NCBI GenBank assembly: GCA_028714855.1
Contig: JAQTLP010000001.1
Span: 1-64,000 of the forward strand
Direction: 5' to 3'
DNA: 64,000 bases
From: Phycisphaerae bacterium
GTDB lineage: Bacteria > Planctomycetota > Phycisphaerae > Sedimentisphaerales > Anaerobacaceae
The notes below the pieces were generated by a model. That model had not been told where the DNA came from. It did no database searches and worked only from the letters and a program-made list of their open reading frames with translations. This document shows, piece by piece, positions 1 through 8,276 of this stretch (the stretch's first letter is position 1; the number at the start of each line of letters is the position of its first letter). The position numbers and the translations under genes are program-made.

Positions 1-16
1 TGAAGCCGTTGCCCCA

Positions 17-56
17 TTGGGTCAGAACACTATTTAGGGTCAGACTTTGGGTCCGA
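17..56. repeat. three degenerate GGGTCAGA copies
   Basis: TTGGGTCAGA (17-26), TTAGGGTCAGA (34-44) and TTGGGTCCGA (47-56) occur in close succession. Words of this type flank REP-associated transposase (RAYT) genes in many genomes, but no transposase is visible here, so the link is only a suggestion. Confidence 0.35.
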
Positions 57-132
57 GGAAAAATGATTCTTTACCATTTATGGAGACTTGACCATGTCGC
101 CAAAACCGCTTAGATGCAAAAAGTTGGGAGCT

Positions 133-174
133 GGGGGCTAACCAATACGGAAGCGACGCAAAGCGTCGCAGTTA
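133..174. repeat. hairpin repeat element, copy 1
   Basis: GGGGGCTAACCAATACGGAA is followed by a perfect 7-bp hairpin, GCGACGC (153-159), loop AAA, GCGTCGC (163-169). An outer TAAC (139-142) / GTTA (171-174) pairing encloses it. The 5' part matches copy 2 closely while the hairpin sequence differs. The A-run lies 3' of the stem, so this is not a plus-strand terminator. Confidence 0.6.
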
Positions 175-196
175 AAAAAAGGGAGTATGCGAGGAA

Positions 197-253
197 GGGG
201 CTAAACAATAAGGAATCCGCAATAAATTGCGGGGGATGTTTATAATAGGCCCC
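197..253. repeat. hairpin repeat element, copy 2
   Basis: GGGGCTAAACAATAAGGAA leads into CCGCAA (217-222), loop TAAA, TTGCGG (227-232). Outer arms also pair: TAAACA (202-207) with TGTTTA (237-242) and GGGGC (197-201) with GCCCC (249-253). The result is a nested, REP- or MITE-like foldback. It shares its leader with copy 1 but has a different core stem, so the structure rather than the sequence is conserved. Confidence 0.6.
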
Positions 254-415
254 TCCACTTTGGTCGGGATGACACTTCGCGTCAATTGCATTGATGTTTT
301 CGCGGTTTGGGAGAATGGAAAAGAAAAGTTCTGGCAAAGCGGGGCTTGTTTTTTTATATTATGCGGAAAGTGAATCAGTGAAAAAGATTAGTCAGATAAA
401 CAAGGAGGACGCAGG

Positions 416-1378
416 ATGATTACGGAAATTACCAAAGAGAAACTCGATGTAAAAAGCTTCATTGGAGAGAAGGTCAAAGAGATTAAAGAGGCCGTTGGGA
501 AGGGAACAGCCATCAACGCGCTATCGGGAGGGGTAGATTCATCAACGGTTACAATGCTGGGGCATCGTGCGCTGGGCGAACGTCTGAAAACAGTCTTTAT
601 CGAAAACGGGCTGATGCGAGCCGGGGAGAGCGAACAGGTGGTTGGATTTTTCCGAAAGCTCGGCGTTAAGGTGGAAGTGGTCGATGCACGCAAGGAGTTC
701 TTTACGGCGCTGAAGGAAATCGACGACCCGGAAGAGAAACGGGAAGCCATTACACAGACATTCTACAAAAGCGTATTCGGACGGATTGTCAGGGGAAACG
801 AGGCGAAGTATCTTCTGCAGGGGACAATTCTGACGGACGTCGACGAGACGGTAGCGGGGGTAAAACGGCAGCACAACGTCTTCGAGCAATTAGGGATTGA
901 CCCGCAGGAGGCGTTCGGCTACCGGATTATTGAGCCATTAATTCAGCTTCGCAAGGACGGCGTGAGAAAAGTCGGGCAGGCGCTGGGACTGCCGTTGGAA
1001 CTATTCGCGAGGATTCCGTTTCCCGGGCCGGCACTTGCGGCGAGGGTGATAGGCGAGGTGACCCGCGAGCGAATTGAGACGGTGCGCGCGGCGACGGTTG
1101 TTGTCGAGCGGCTGCTCGGAGACAGCGGCGCATTTCAATATATGGCGATATTGCATAAAGACCGCGTGACGGGTATGCGGGACGGCAAGCGTGATTTTGG
1201 TCAGCAGATAGAGGTACGGTGCTGGGACAGCGTCGATGCGAGGACTGCAACGCCGACACGGCTGCCTTTCGAAATGCTCGAAAGACTATCGGAGGAGATT
1301 ATCCGTGATGTGCCCGGGGTCGTGAGCGTTACATATAATATAGCTGCCAAGCCGCCATCCACAATCGAAGCGGTCTGA
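416..1378 (+). CDS. guaA: GMP synthase, ATP-pyrophosphatase subunit
   Basis: Catalyses the amination of XMP to GMP, the last step of guanine nucleotide synthesis, via an adenylyl-XMP intermediate. The PP-loop SGGVDSS is at residues 37-43, a QGTI.TDV...HNV region follows, then an RIPFPGPALAAR segment near residue 200 and the family C-terminus KPPSTIE. At 320 residues it lacks the N-terminal glutamine amidotransferase domain of the usual ~520-residue bacterial enzyme and resembles the archaeal split subunit (GuaAb). No amidotransferase partner is in the window. Several normally conserved positions differ (HPFPGPGL is IPFPGPAL here), so a diverged paralogue is possible. AAGGAGG lies about 7 bases before the ATG. 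Confidence 0.85.
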   Translation: MITEITKEKLDVKSFIGEKVKEIKEAVGKGTAINALSGGVDSSTVTMLGHRALGERLKTVFIENGLMRAGESEQVVGFFRKLGVKVEVVDARKEFFTALKEIDDPEEKREAITQTFYKSVFGRIVRGNEAKYLLQGTILTDVDETVAGVKRQHNVFEQLGIDPQEAFGYRIIEPLIQLRKDGVRKVGQALGLPLELFARIPFPGPALAARVIGEVTRERIETVRAATVVVERLLGDSGAFQYMAILHKDRVTGMRDGKRDFGQQIEVRCWDSVDARTATPTRLPFEMLERLSEEIIRDVPGVVSVTYNIAAKPPSTIEAV

Positions 1379-1484
1379 GGTCTTTTCGGCGATTAGGTGT
1401 TGAAAAAAGGGGGGAACCTACGATTTTTGGGTATTTCGGGCGGTTTTTGCGGAAGAGCTAAATATTGGAATTTAGCAAAAACTC

Positions 1485-1513
1485 TTGACACAGAGAGCCA
1501 TTTACGTTAATTT
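1485..1513 (+). promoter_or_regulatory. sigma-70-type promoter for rpsB operon
   Basis: A consensus TTGACA (1485-1490), a 17-base spacer and TAATTT (1508-1513) lie about 65 bases before the rpsB start. Transcription would begin near 1520, directly before the leader hairpin. Confidence 0.6.
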
Positions 1514-1524
1514 CCGTTGTTCGA

Positions 1525-1542
1525 CTGCCTTTGAGAAGGCAG
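1525..1542 (+). promoter_or_regulatory. leader hairpin before rpsB
   Basis: CTGCCTT, loop TGAG, AAGGCAG forms a perfect 7-bp hairpin in the predicted 5' untranslated region, about 35 bases before the start codon. It has no following T-run, so it is not a terminator. S2 autoregulates its own leader in several bacteria; a role here is inference. Confidence 0.45.
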
Positions 1543-1576
1543 AGTAATCAAGAAAAGAAGAGTTTGGAGGTATTTT

Positions 1577-2425
1577 GTGGCAAAAGAGCTGGCACGTGAA
1601 CTGATAAACGCAGGGGTGCATTTCGGGCATGGGGTGAGCCGATGGAACCCGAAGATGGCCCCATTTATTTTTGCCAAGCGCGGCAATATCCATATTATAG
1701 ATGTTAAGAAGACTTTGGCTGGGATACTGATAGCCAAGAAGCTGCTCGCCGAGATAGTATCTTCCGGGAAGGACGTTGTATTTGTTGGGACGAAGCGTCA
1801 GGCCCAAAAGGTCGTCGAAGGCGCTGCGGGCAAGTGCGGGATGCACTTTGTGTCCGAGCGATGGCTTGGGGGGACGCTTACAAACTTTCGGACAATCCGG
1901 TCTCAACTTCAAAAACTGCAGCAATTAGAAGCTATGCAGGAAGACGGGACGCTTGAAGCGGAAAGCAAGAAGATGGCATCGCGGCTGAAGCGCGAGCTGC
2001 GGAAGCTGAGAAGCAACCTGGGCGGCATCCGCGATATGACGAGACTGCCCGGCGCGGTTGTGGTGGTCGATGCGACGAAGGAATACCTTGCCCTGCACGA
2101 AGCCAAGAAGCTTGGCGTTACAACAATAGGAGTTATCGATACAGACGCGAACCCTGATACGGTTGACGTTGCGATTCCGGCGAACGACGATTCGATGCGG
2201 GCGATAGATTTGATACTAAACGAGCTTGCGGACGCAGTGGCAATCGGCAAGACGATGGTTTCAACGAGGCCAGAGGCCGGGCCACATCCGAAGCGAGCAC
2301 GTTCGAGAAGGCCTGCGCTGGCCCGCGCGGATGCGGCAGAGGCAGCACCTGTTTCAGCCGGTGAAGCGAGCCAGTCGCCGGAGCAAGCACCGAAGGAACA
2401 GGCAGAGTCCGGGCAGTCAGAATAA
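1577..2425 (+). CDS. rpsB: 30S ribosomal protein S2
   Basis: Structural protein of the small ribosomal subunit, needed for S1 binding. The S2 signatures are clear: GVHFGHGVSRWNPKM near the N-terminus, the FVGTKRQAQ and RWLGGTLTNF region, and VDTDANPDTVD-type sequence (VIDTDANPDTVDVAIPAND). It starts at GTG, preceded by TTTGGAGGT. At 282 residues it is longer than typical S2 (about 230-260) because of a tail of roughly 55 residues rich in Ala, Arg, Pro, Glu and Gln. It is first in the classical rpsB-tsf-pyrH-frr order. Confidence 0.97.
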   Translation: MAKELARELINAGVHFGHGVSRWNPKMAPFIFAKRGNIHIIDVKKTLAGILIAKKLLAEIVSSGKDVVFVGTKRQAQKVVEGAAGKCGMHFVSERWLGGTLTNFRTIRSQLQKLQQLEAMQEDGTLEAESKKMASRLKRELRKLRSNLGGIRDMTRLPGAVVVVDATKEYLALHEAKKLGVTTIGVIDTDANPDTVDVAIPANDDSMRAIDLILNELADAVAIGKTMVSTRPEAGPHPKRARSRRPALARADAAEAAPVSAGEASQSPEQAPKEQAESGQSE

Positions 2426-2460
2426 GAGCACAAGAGTATAAGTGCACAAGTCAAAAGCAC
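2424..2460 (+). repeat. degenerate 'gagcacaag' repeat in rpsB-tsf spacer
   Basis: The spacer reads as tandem, imperfect copies of a word like AGAGCACAAG. A closely similar run occurs at 44323-44352, inside the start of another gene. Confidence 0.5.
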
Positions 2461-2474
2461 GGGAGTTTTTAAAG

Positions 2475-3341
2475 ATGGCGGAAATTTCAGCTGCAACGGT
2501 AGTTAAACTGCGTAAGATGAGCGGTCAGGGGATGATGGACTGCAAGAAGGCCCTCGAGGAATCGAACGGGGACATAGAAAAGGCGATAGATATACTGAGA
2601 AAGAAAGGTCTTGCGACGCTGGCGAAGCGTGCCGAGCGGGAGACAACGGAAGGATTAGTTGTCGGCAAGGCCAGCAATGACGGCAAGGTCTCAGCGATGG
2701 CGACACTATGTTGTGAGACGGATTTTGTGACCAAGAGCGATGATTTTGCGGCGGCCGCGGCGGCGCTGGGCGATTACGCCCTGGCATGCCCGGCGGACGA
2801 AGGGGTGGAGAATCTTTTGGGGACATCTGTCGGCGGCAAGAAGCTCAGCGATATTGTGACCGAGATAGTCAGTAAGACGGGGGAGAAAATTACGGTCGGC
2901 GATTTTGCGAAATACAAGCTCGAAGGTCCCGGGCTTATAAGCACGTACATACACTTCAACGGCAAGGTCGGCACGATGGTGCAGATAGAGACCGGCGACG
3001 AGAAAACAGCATCCGGAGCCGCGATGAAGCAGACGGGGGCAGATATAGCGATGCATGTTACCGCGACGAAGCCGCTGTCACTGGACAAGAGCGGCATCAG
3101 CGCAGAGACAATCGAAAGGGAGAAATCCATTTTCGCCGAGCAGATTAAGAACAAGCCCGCGAATATCATCGATAAAATTGTCGAAGGCAAGATGAATAAA
3201 TTCTTTGCCGAGAACTGCCTTGTTGCGCAGCAGTTTGTCAAAGACGACAGTAAGACCGTAGCAGCGGTTTTGGAAGAGGCGGCCAAACAATCGGGCGGAA
3301 CGGCGAAGATAAAGAGATTTGTGCGGTTTGAAATCGGATAA
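2475..3341 (+). CDS. tsf: Elongation factor Ts
   Basis: Nucleotide exchange factor that releases GDP from EF-Tu. The N-terminal UBA-like domain is seen as VVKLRKMSGQGMMDCKKALE, followed by the TDFVTKSDDF signature and the dimerisation region. The protein has 288 residues from the chosen ATG at 2475, with GGGAG about 10 bases upstream. The same frame is open back to a GTG at 2442, but that extension is encoded by a repeat and lacks a good binding site. Confidence 0.97.
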   Translation: MAEISAATVVKLRKMSGQGMMDCKKALEESNGDIEKAIDILRKKGLATLAKRAERETTEGLVVGKASNDGKVSAMATLCCETDFVTKSDDFAAAAAALGDYALACPADEGVENLLGTSVGGKKLSDIVTEIVSKTGEKITVGDFAKYKLEGPGLISTYIHFNGKVGTMVQIETGDEKTASGAAMKQTGADIAMHVTATKPLSLDKSGISAETIEREKSIFAEQIKNKPANIIDKIVEGKMNKFFAENCLVAQQFVKDDSKTVAAVLEEAAKQSGGTAKIKRFVRFEIG

Positions 3342-3376
3342 CGGACAGACCACGGACGGCGTATAGCGTTTAGAAG

Positions 3377-4096
3377 ATGGGCAAGAGCAAATATAAACGG
3401 GTGTTGTTGAAGCTTTCGGGCCAAAGCTTTTGCAAGCAGGGGGAATTCGGGATAGACGGGGACGCGCTGGAGTCAATCGCCAAGAGAATCGCGGAGATTT
3501 GCAAAATCGGGCCAGAGGTGGCAGTTGTAGTCGGGGCGGGCAACTTTCTGCGAGGAGAGAGCTTTTCAGAGGTCAGCGGCATACCGAGAAACACGGCAGA
3601 TTATATGGGGATGCTTGCCACAATTATAAACGCCTGCGCACTGCAGGAGACGCTTGAAAAGCTGGGACAGCCAACGAGGGTGCTCAGCGCTATAGAAGTT
3701 GCGGCGATGTGTGAGCCGTTTATCCGAAGACGCGCGCTTCATCATCTCGAGCAGGGAAGAGTAGCGATATTAGCCGGCGGAACCGGAAACCCATTTTTTA
3801 CGACCGATACGTGCGCGGCTTTGAGGGCATCGGAGCTTGAGGCGGATGTGCTGATTAAGGCGACCAAGGTTGACGGCGTCTTCAGCGACGACCCTGTGAA
3901 AAATCCGAAGGCGAAGCTGTTTAAGAAATTATCTTACACTGACGTGCTGAAGAAAAATTTGCGAGTGATGGACCACTCGGCGATAAGTCTCTGTATGGAC
4001 AACGATATATCGATAGTTGTTCTGAATATTTTCAAAGAGGGCAATATAACGAAGGCCATTTGCGGCGAGCAGGTTGGCACCTGTATCGGTTCGTAA
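3377..4096 (+). CDS. pyrH: Uridylate kinase
   Basis: Hexameric, bacterial-type UMP kinase (amino acid kinase fold) that converts UMP and ATP to UDP. Family signatures are LLKLSGQSF at the N-terminus, GAGNFLRG, and TTDTCAALRASELEAD with KATKVDGVFSDDP in the C-terminal half. At 239 residues it has normal length. It lies 35 bases after tsf in the translation operon. Confidence 0.97.
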   Translation: MGKSKYKRVLLKLSGQSFCKQGEFGIDGDALESIAKRIAEICKIGPEVAVVVGAGNFLRGESFSEVSGIPRNTADYMGMLATIINACALQETLEKLGQPTRVLSAIEVAAMCEPFIRRRALHHLEQGRVAILAGGTGNPFFTTDTCAALRASELEADVLIKATKVDGVFSDDPVKNPKAKLFKKLSYTDVLKKNLRVMDHSAISLCMDNDISIVVLNIFKEGNITKAICGEQVGTCIGS

Positions 4097-4139
4097 ATCG
4101 GGATCCGGAAGACTTGATCTAAGATGCGAGGTGTGGAAG

Positions 4140-4700
4140 ATGCCTACTAAAGGAATTGTCGAGGAAAACAAATCCAAGATGAACAAAGCGATCGAGGTTT
4201 TGGCCGACGAGTTAAAAGCCGTTCGGACCGGCAGGGCTTCGACGGGTCTGGTTGAGAATATAAGGGCCGATTATTACGGGACGCCGACCCCGATTAAAAC
4301 AATAGCTGCTTTGTCGACACCGCAGCACGATATGATTTTGATTAAGCCATTCGACCCGGGTTCGGTCAAGGAGATAGAAAAGGCAATCAAGAACAGCGAT
4401 TTGAGCCTTGCACCTATTGTGGACAGAGGGCTGATAAGGCTGGCTATTCCGCCTCTTAACGAGGAGAGAAGAAGGGACCTTGTTACACAGGTCAAGCAGA
4501 TGGGCGAGCAGGCGAAGATCAGCGTTCGCAATATCCGTAGAGACGCAATCAAGCATCTCGAAAAGCAGCAGAAAGACAAGACCATTACCGAAGACGACCT
4601 GCAGCACGGCAAGAAGCAAATGGACGATATCACCAAAGAGTGCATCGACAAAGTTGATTCGGTAGTCAAACACAAATCGGACGAGATAATGCTCGATTAA
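4140..4700 (+). CDS. frr: Ribosome recycling factor
   Basis: Splits post-termination ribosomes together with EF-G. The product is 186 residues and matches the family along its length: VRTGRAS, YYGTPTPI, IKPFDP, IRLAIPPLNEERRRDLV and KMGEQAKISVRNIRRDA-type sequence. The ATG at 4140 follows GAGG with 8-base spacing. An in-frame GTG at 4074 inside pyrH is rejected because the extra residues do not belong to the family. Confidence 0.96.
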   Translation: MPTKGIVEENKSKMNKAIEVLADELKAVRTGRASTGLVENIRADYYGTPTPIKTIAALSTPQHDMILIKPFDPGSVKEIEKAIKNSDLSLAPIVDRGLIRLAIPPLNEERRRDLVTQVKQMGEQAKISVRNIRRDAIKHLEKQQKDKTITEDDLQHGKKQMDDITKECIDKVDSVVKHKSDEIMLD

Positions 4701-4788
4701 TTCCGAGAGCCGCATCAGGCGGGAGCATCCTGCATTTTTACATCTTATATTTTTGTGCGGGGACAAAATACTTTTGGGGAATAAGCAG

Positions 4789-7700
4789 ATGAGCGCAGAA
4801 GAAGCCGTCAAATCGGAGCCAAAGAAGAAAACAAAGAAAAAGATACTCAGGCGGGCAGCGGCACTTGCAGTTTTCGTTATCGTGCTTGCTGTTCTTGCGT
4901 TGCCGTGGTTTGTGTCATCGGAGAAGGGGCGGAAGATGATATTGGCCAGAATCAACAGCTCGATTGACGGAAAGATGGATTTTGCCGGTCTTACAATGGG
5001 CTGGTGGAGCGGGGTAATGGTCACGGACATAGGCTTTGACGACAGCGCGGGGCGGATTTCCGTTCGGGTCAAGCAAATCACAACGAAGCCGCATTACGGC
5101 TCTATTTTGACCGGGGGTTTGTCGCTGGGTAAGACAGAGGTATTAGAGCCGAGGGTAGAAGTGAATCTTGCCCGTCCTCAGGTGCAAAAGCCGCAGCGTC
5201 CCAAACAGGAAGAGAAGTCGCGGTCGGCTGGTCTGCCAATCAAAAGAGTCGAGATGATTGTCAAGGATGGCGACTTGAAAGTGACAGATGCAAAGTCAGA
5301 GACGGTTGAGCTTTCACAGATAAACTCGCGGTTAAATTTGCAGGGGCCGAGAGAGCAAACGGATTTCGATGTAGATATGACTGTTGTTGACGGCGGCAGA
5401 GAATCGAAGATTGCCGCAAACGGGCGCATAGTTCCCGGGCGAGGGTGGCGATGGGAAGGGACCAGCGGAGAAGTTACCGTCGAGGTCAATGATTTGGAGC
5501 TCGGGTCTTTGTCGCTGCTTTTTGCGATGGGCGGGATAGATGTCGAGGCCGAGGGAAACATTTCCGGCAATATAGCGGGCGAAATCAGCAATGGTCAGCT
5601 TGAAAAGATGAAAGCGGAGATTAATGGGAAAGATTTAGACGTCAACACCGTTAAATTGACGGGCGGGCGAATTAAGACAAGTCAATTGGGCGTAAACGTG
5701 AAGTTGGCGCGAGCCAAGGACATGATAAATATAGAGAGCTTCGATATTAAATCGGACTGGCTTGCGGCAGAGGGACACGGCGTTATCCCCACGACGGCAG
5801 GTTCGCTGGATGAGTTTTTGAAGACAGATTCGAGCTTGAGCGGACGTTTTGAAGTAGATATGGCGCAGCTTTCAGCCCAGATGCCGGGGGTGCTTAAGCT
5901 TAAGGAGGGGACAAATGTAACTTCCGGGGTGTTAAGTGGTGACATTGAAACGCTGATGGAAGACGGAGAAAGGAAAATAAAGGGGCAGTCAAATCTTGAA
6001 GGACTGGCGGGGATGGTCGGCGGGAAGGCAATAGCTTTGTCGCAGCCGGTGCGGGTAGAGGCGGAAATAACATCGGAAAAGGACGGGGTGAAATTCGACA
6101 AATTAGATTTGTCTTCGGCGTTTGCCAAAGTCAATTGCAGCGGCACAACACAGGCGTTCAGGTATCACGGTGATATTGATTTGGCGAGATTACAGGCGGA
6201 GTTAGGGCAATTCGTGGATACCAAAGGATACGGAATAGCAGGCGAGCTTTCCGGGCAAGGTGAAGTGGCTGTCAAGGAAGACAAAATTTCGGCAGCGGGT
6301 TCATCGACGGTTAAGAATTTTCGGCTAAGCTCGGCGGAAGGGGTGAGCGCCTTTGAGCCGGCGGCGGCGATAGATTTTTCCGCTGCGGTCGAGCGCAAGG
6401 AAAATATTCTCGATGTTGATTTTGTAAAAGCAAAGGCGAGCCTGGGCGAGGTAAATATAAAGGATACTATTCTGCCGTTAGGGAAAGAAAATAAGGGAGA
6501 GATGAAGCTTGACGTTTCCGCAAAGGATATCGATTTGCAAAAGGCGCAGCCGTTTGCGGTTTTGCTGGCGGATTTTCCGAGAGAGATGCAGTTATCGGGA
6601 ATTGCCGGAGGTCAAGCAGCGGTTCGTTCGAAGAATGACAAATATTTCGTTACGACAGAGGGGATTCAGATTAAGAATTTGAGGGTCAATTATCCAGGGA
6701 AGGCGCCTTTTGAGCAAAGAGAGGTCTCAGCGGTTTTTGACGCGGAGGCAGATTCGGCGGAGAAAACTATAATCGTTAAGAAGTTTCAGATAGAGAGCGA
6801 CCAGATAAAAGTTCGCGGGGCGTTCAGCAAGACAAATGAAGGCGAGAAAACGAAAGTGGAAAGCCGGGCCGAGTGCGAATACGATTGGGCGGCGGTCAGC
6901 ACAATTGCAGCTCCTTTTCTGCCCGCCGGCCTGCAAATGAGCGGCAAACGCAAGGACACAATAACATTCAATTCGCAGTGGCCGACGAACGACCCTGACA
7001 AAATGCTTGCCAATATGACTGGTTCGGCCAAGCTCGGTTTTGACAGCGCTGAATATATGGGTCTGCAAATCGGCGCAACGGAAATGGCCGTAAATATCGA
7101 CAAAGGCAAGTTGATGATCCCGCCGTTTTCAGCAACCGCAAACAACGGCACGCTTAATTTTGGCGCAAACGCGGATTTCAGTCAAAAGCCCACGCTCTTG
7201 ATGATCACGCAACCAATGAATATTGTAAAGGATGTGCAGATCAATGACCGTGTGGCGGCGGCGCTGCTCAAGAATGTAAATCCGATATTTGCAAACTCTC
7301 GCAATGCTCAGGGTGTTGCCAATTTAGAATGTCGTGAGCTGGCGATCCCTCTTAGCGGCGGTACGGAAAACGATACGAGGATCGACGCGACCATTTCGAT
7401 AATGAACCTTAACCTGCAATCGCCTCTGCTGCAGGTATTGGCAATAGCACTTAAAAGGGACATGAGCAGCGGCATGGCACTGCGTCCAAGCCAGTTTGTA
7501 ATGAGGCATGGCGTTCTTAGCTATGACAAAATGCAGATAGATCTTGGCGATATGTCGCTGATATTCGGCGGTCAAATGGGGCCTGGCAATAAGATGAATA
7601 TAACAATGACTTTGCCGGGGCTGGGCGGCATTGCATTGAAGGGTACAAAGGATAAACCCGAAATAGACGCTATCAAAATGGCGCAGCTGATTCTTCAGCA

Positions 7701-7827
7701 GCAACTGCTCAGCAGCGGACGTGAGGGGCAGCCACAGGCCGGCCAGACACAGCCGCAACAGGAGCTGCCGGTGGAAGAGCTGATAAATAAAGGTTTGGAA
7801 GAACTTTTTAAAAACAAGAAGAAATAA
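4789..7827 (+). CDS. AsmA-like inner-membrane-anchored giant protein
   Basis: About 1,013 residues. A basic N-terminus (KKKTKKKILRR) precedes a single membrane segment at roughly residues 23-42, then a very long beta-rich periplasmic body. The start of the body (ILARINSSIDGKMDFAGL) and the C-terminal AsmA-like region (GLGGIALKGTKDKPEIDAIK) fit the AsmA/TamB/DUF748 group, which bridges inner and outer membranes in lipid or outer-membrane protein transport. The C-terminus is Gln-rich and ends in a coiled, Lys-rich tail. It follows frr by about 90 bases and may be cotranscribed. ATG at 4789 is preferred over an upstream TTG because of GGGGA before it. Exact cargo is unknown. Confidence 0.7.
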   Translation: MSAEEAVKSEPKKKTKKKILRRAAALAVFVIVLAVLALPWFVSSEKGRKMILARINSSIDGKMDFAGLTMGWWSGVMVTDIGFDDSAGRISVRVKQITTKPHYGSILTGGLSLGKTEVLEPRVEVNLARPQVQKPQRPKQEEKSRSAGLPIKRVEMIVKDGDLKVTDAKSETVELSQINSRLNLQGPREQTDFDVDMTVVDGGRESKIAANGRIVPGRGWRWEGTSGEVTVEVNDLELGSLSLLFAMGGIDVEAEGNISGNIAGEISNGQLEKMKAEINGKDLDVNTVKLTGGRIKTSQLGVNVKLARAKDMINIESFDIKSDWLAAEGHGVIPTTAGSLDEFLKTDSSLSGRFEVDMAQLSAQMPGVLKLKEGTNVTSGVLSGDIETLMEDGERKIKGQSNLEGLAGMVGGKAIALSQPVRVEAEITSEKDGVKFDKLDLSSAFAKVNCSGTTQAFRYHGDIDLARLQAELGQFVDTKGYGIAGELSGQGEVAVKEDKISAAGSSTVKNFRLSSAEGVSAFEPAAAIDFSAAVERKENILDVDFVKAKASLGEVNIKDTILPLGKENKGEMKLDVSAKDIDLQKAQPFAVLLADFPREMQLSGIAGGQAAVRSKNDKYFVTTEGIQIKNLRVNYPGKAPFEQREVSAVFDAEADSAEKTIIVKKFQIESDQIKVRGAFSKTNEGEKTKVESRAECEYDWAAVSTIAAPFLPAGLQMSGKRKDTITFNSQWPTNDPDKMLANMTGSAKLGFDSAEYMGLQIGATEMAVNIDKGKLMIPPFSATANNGTLNFGANADFSQKPTLLMITQPMNIVKDVQINDRVAAALLKNVNPIFANSRNAQGVANLECRELAIPLSGGTENDTRIDATISIMNLNLQSPLLQVLAIALKRDMSSGMALRPSQFVMRHGVLSYDKMQIDLGDMSLIFGGQMGPGNKMNITMTLPGLGGIALKGTKDKPEIDAIKMAQLILQQQLLSSGREGQPQAGQTQPQQELPVEELINKGLEELFKNKKK

Positions 7828-7859
7828 TCGACTATTTATTGTGAGTTTCCATCAACATA

Positions 7860-8276
7860 TTATTGGCCGATGATTTTTACCAGCGCACGTTTTTTGCGTT
7901 TGCCGTCGAATTCGCCGTAGAAGATTTGCTCCCAGGGGCCGAAATCGAGCTTTCCATTAGTTACGGCGGCGACGATGTCTCTGCCCATAATTGTCCTTTT
8001 TAGATGGGCGTCGGCGTTGTCTTCGGCGCCATTGTGCTGATATTGCGAATAGGGTTTTTCGGGGGCGAGTTTTTCAAGCCAGGATTCGAAGTCGTGATGC
8101 AGGCCGGGCTCATCATCGTTGATGAATACGCTTGCGGTGATGTGCATGGCGTTGACGAGGCACAGGCCGTCTTTGATGCCGCTTTCTTCGAGGCACTGTT
8201 CGACCTGCGGCGTAATGTTAATAAGCTGGCGTCTTGTTTTTGTGTTAAACCACAATTCTTTTCTAAAGCTTTTCAT
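7860..8276 (-). CDS. YjbQ family protein (UPF0047)
   Basis: Small 138-residue protein of the YjbQ/UPF0047 family, some members of which show weak thiamine-phosphate synthase activity. Conserved segments are present: [15 protein letters not shown], the [18 protein letters not shown] block with putative metal-binding histidines, and the C-terminal [16 protein letters not shown]. Its ATG overlaps the stop of the upstream glycosyltransferase gene by 4 bases (ATGA), indicating translational coupling. Biological role is not settled for the family. Confidence 0.88.
   Translation of the reverse strand: MKSFRKELWFNTKTRRQLINITPQVEQCLEESGIKDGLCLVNAMHITASVFINDDEPGLHHDFESWLEKLAPEKPYSQYQHNGAEDNADAHLKRTIMGRDIVAAVTNGKLDFGPWEQIFYGEFDGKRKKRALVKIIGQ

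Larger units (their letters stand above)
1..415. other. gene-free left end with repeats
   Basis: No convincing coding sequence is seen before the GMP synthase gene. The stretch holds three degenerate copies of a GGGTCAGA word and two related hairpin repeats (listed separately). The long minus-strand reading frame across this stretch runs through the hairpins and has no recognisable family, so it is treated as chance. Confidence 0.6.

Noticed and set aside
153-180. terminator at the first hairpin
   Set aside because: An A-run, not a T-run, follows on the plus strand, and on the minus strand the T-run precedes the stem.
110-337. 75-codon minus-strand frame at the left edge
   Set aside because: It reads through two hairpin repeats and has no family or binding site.
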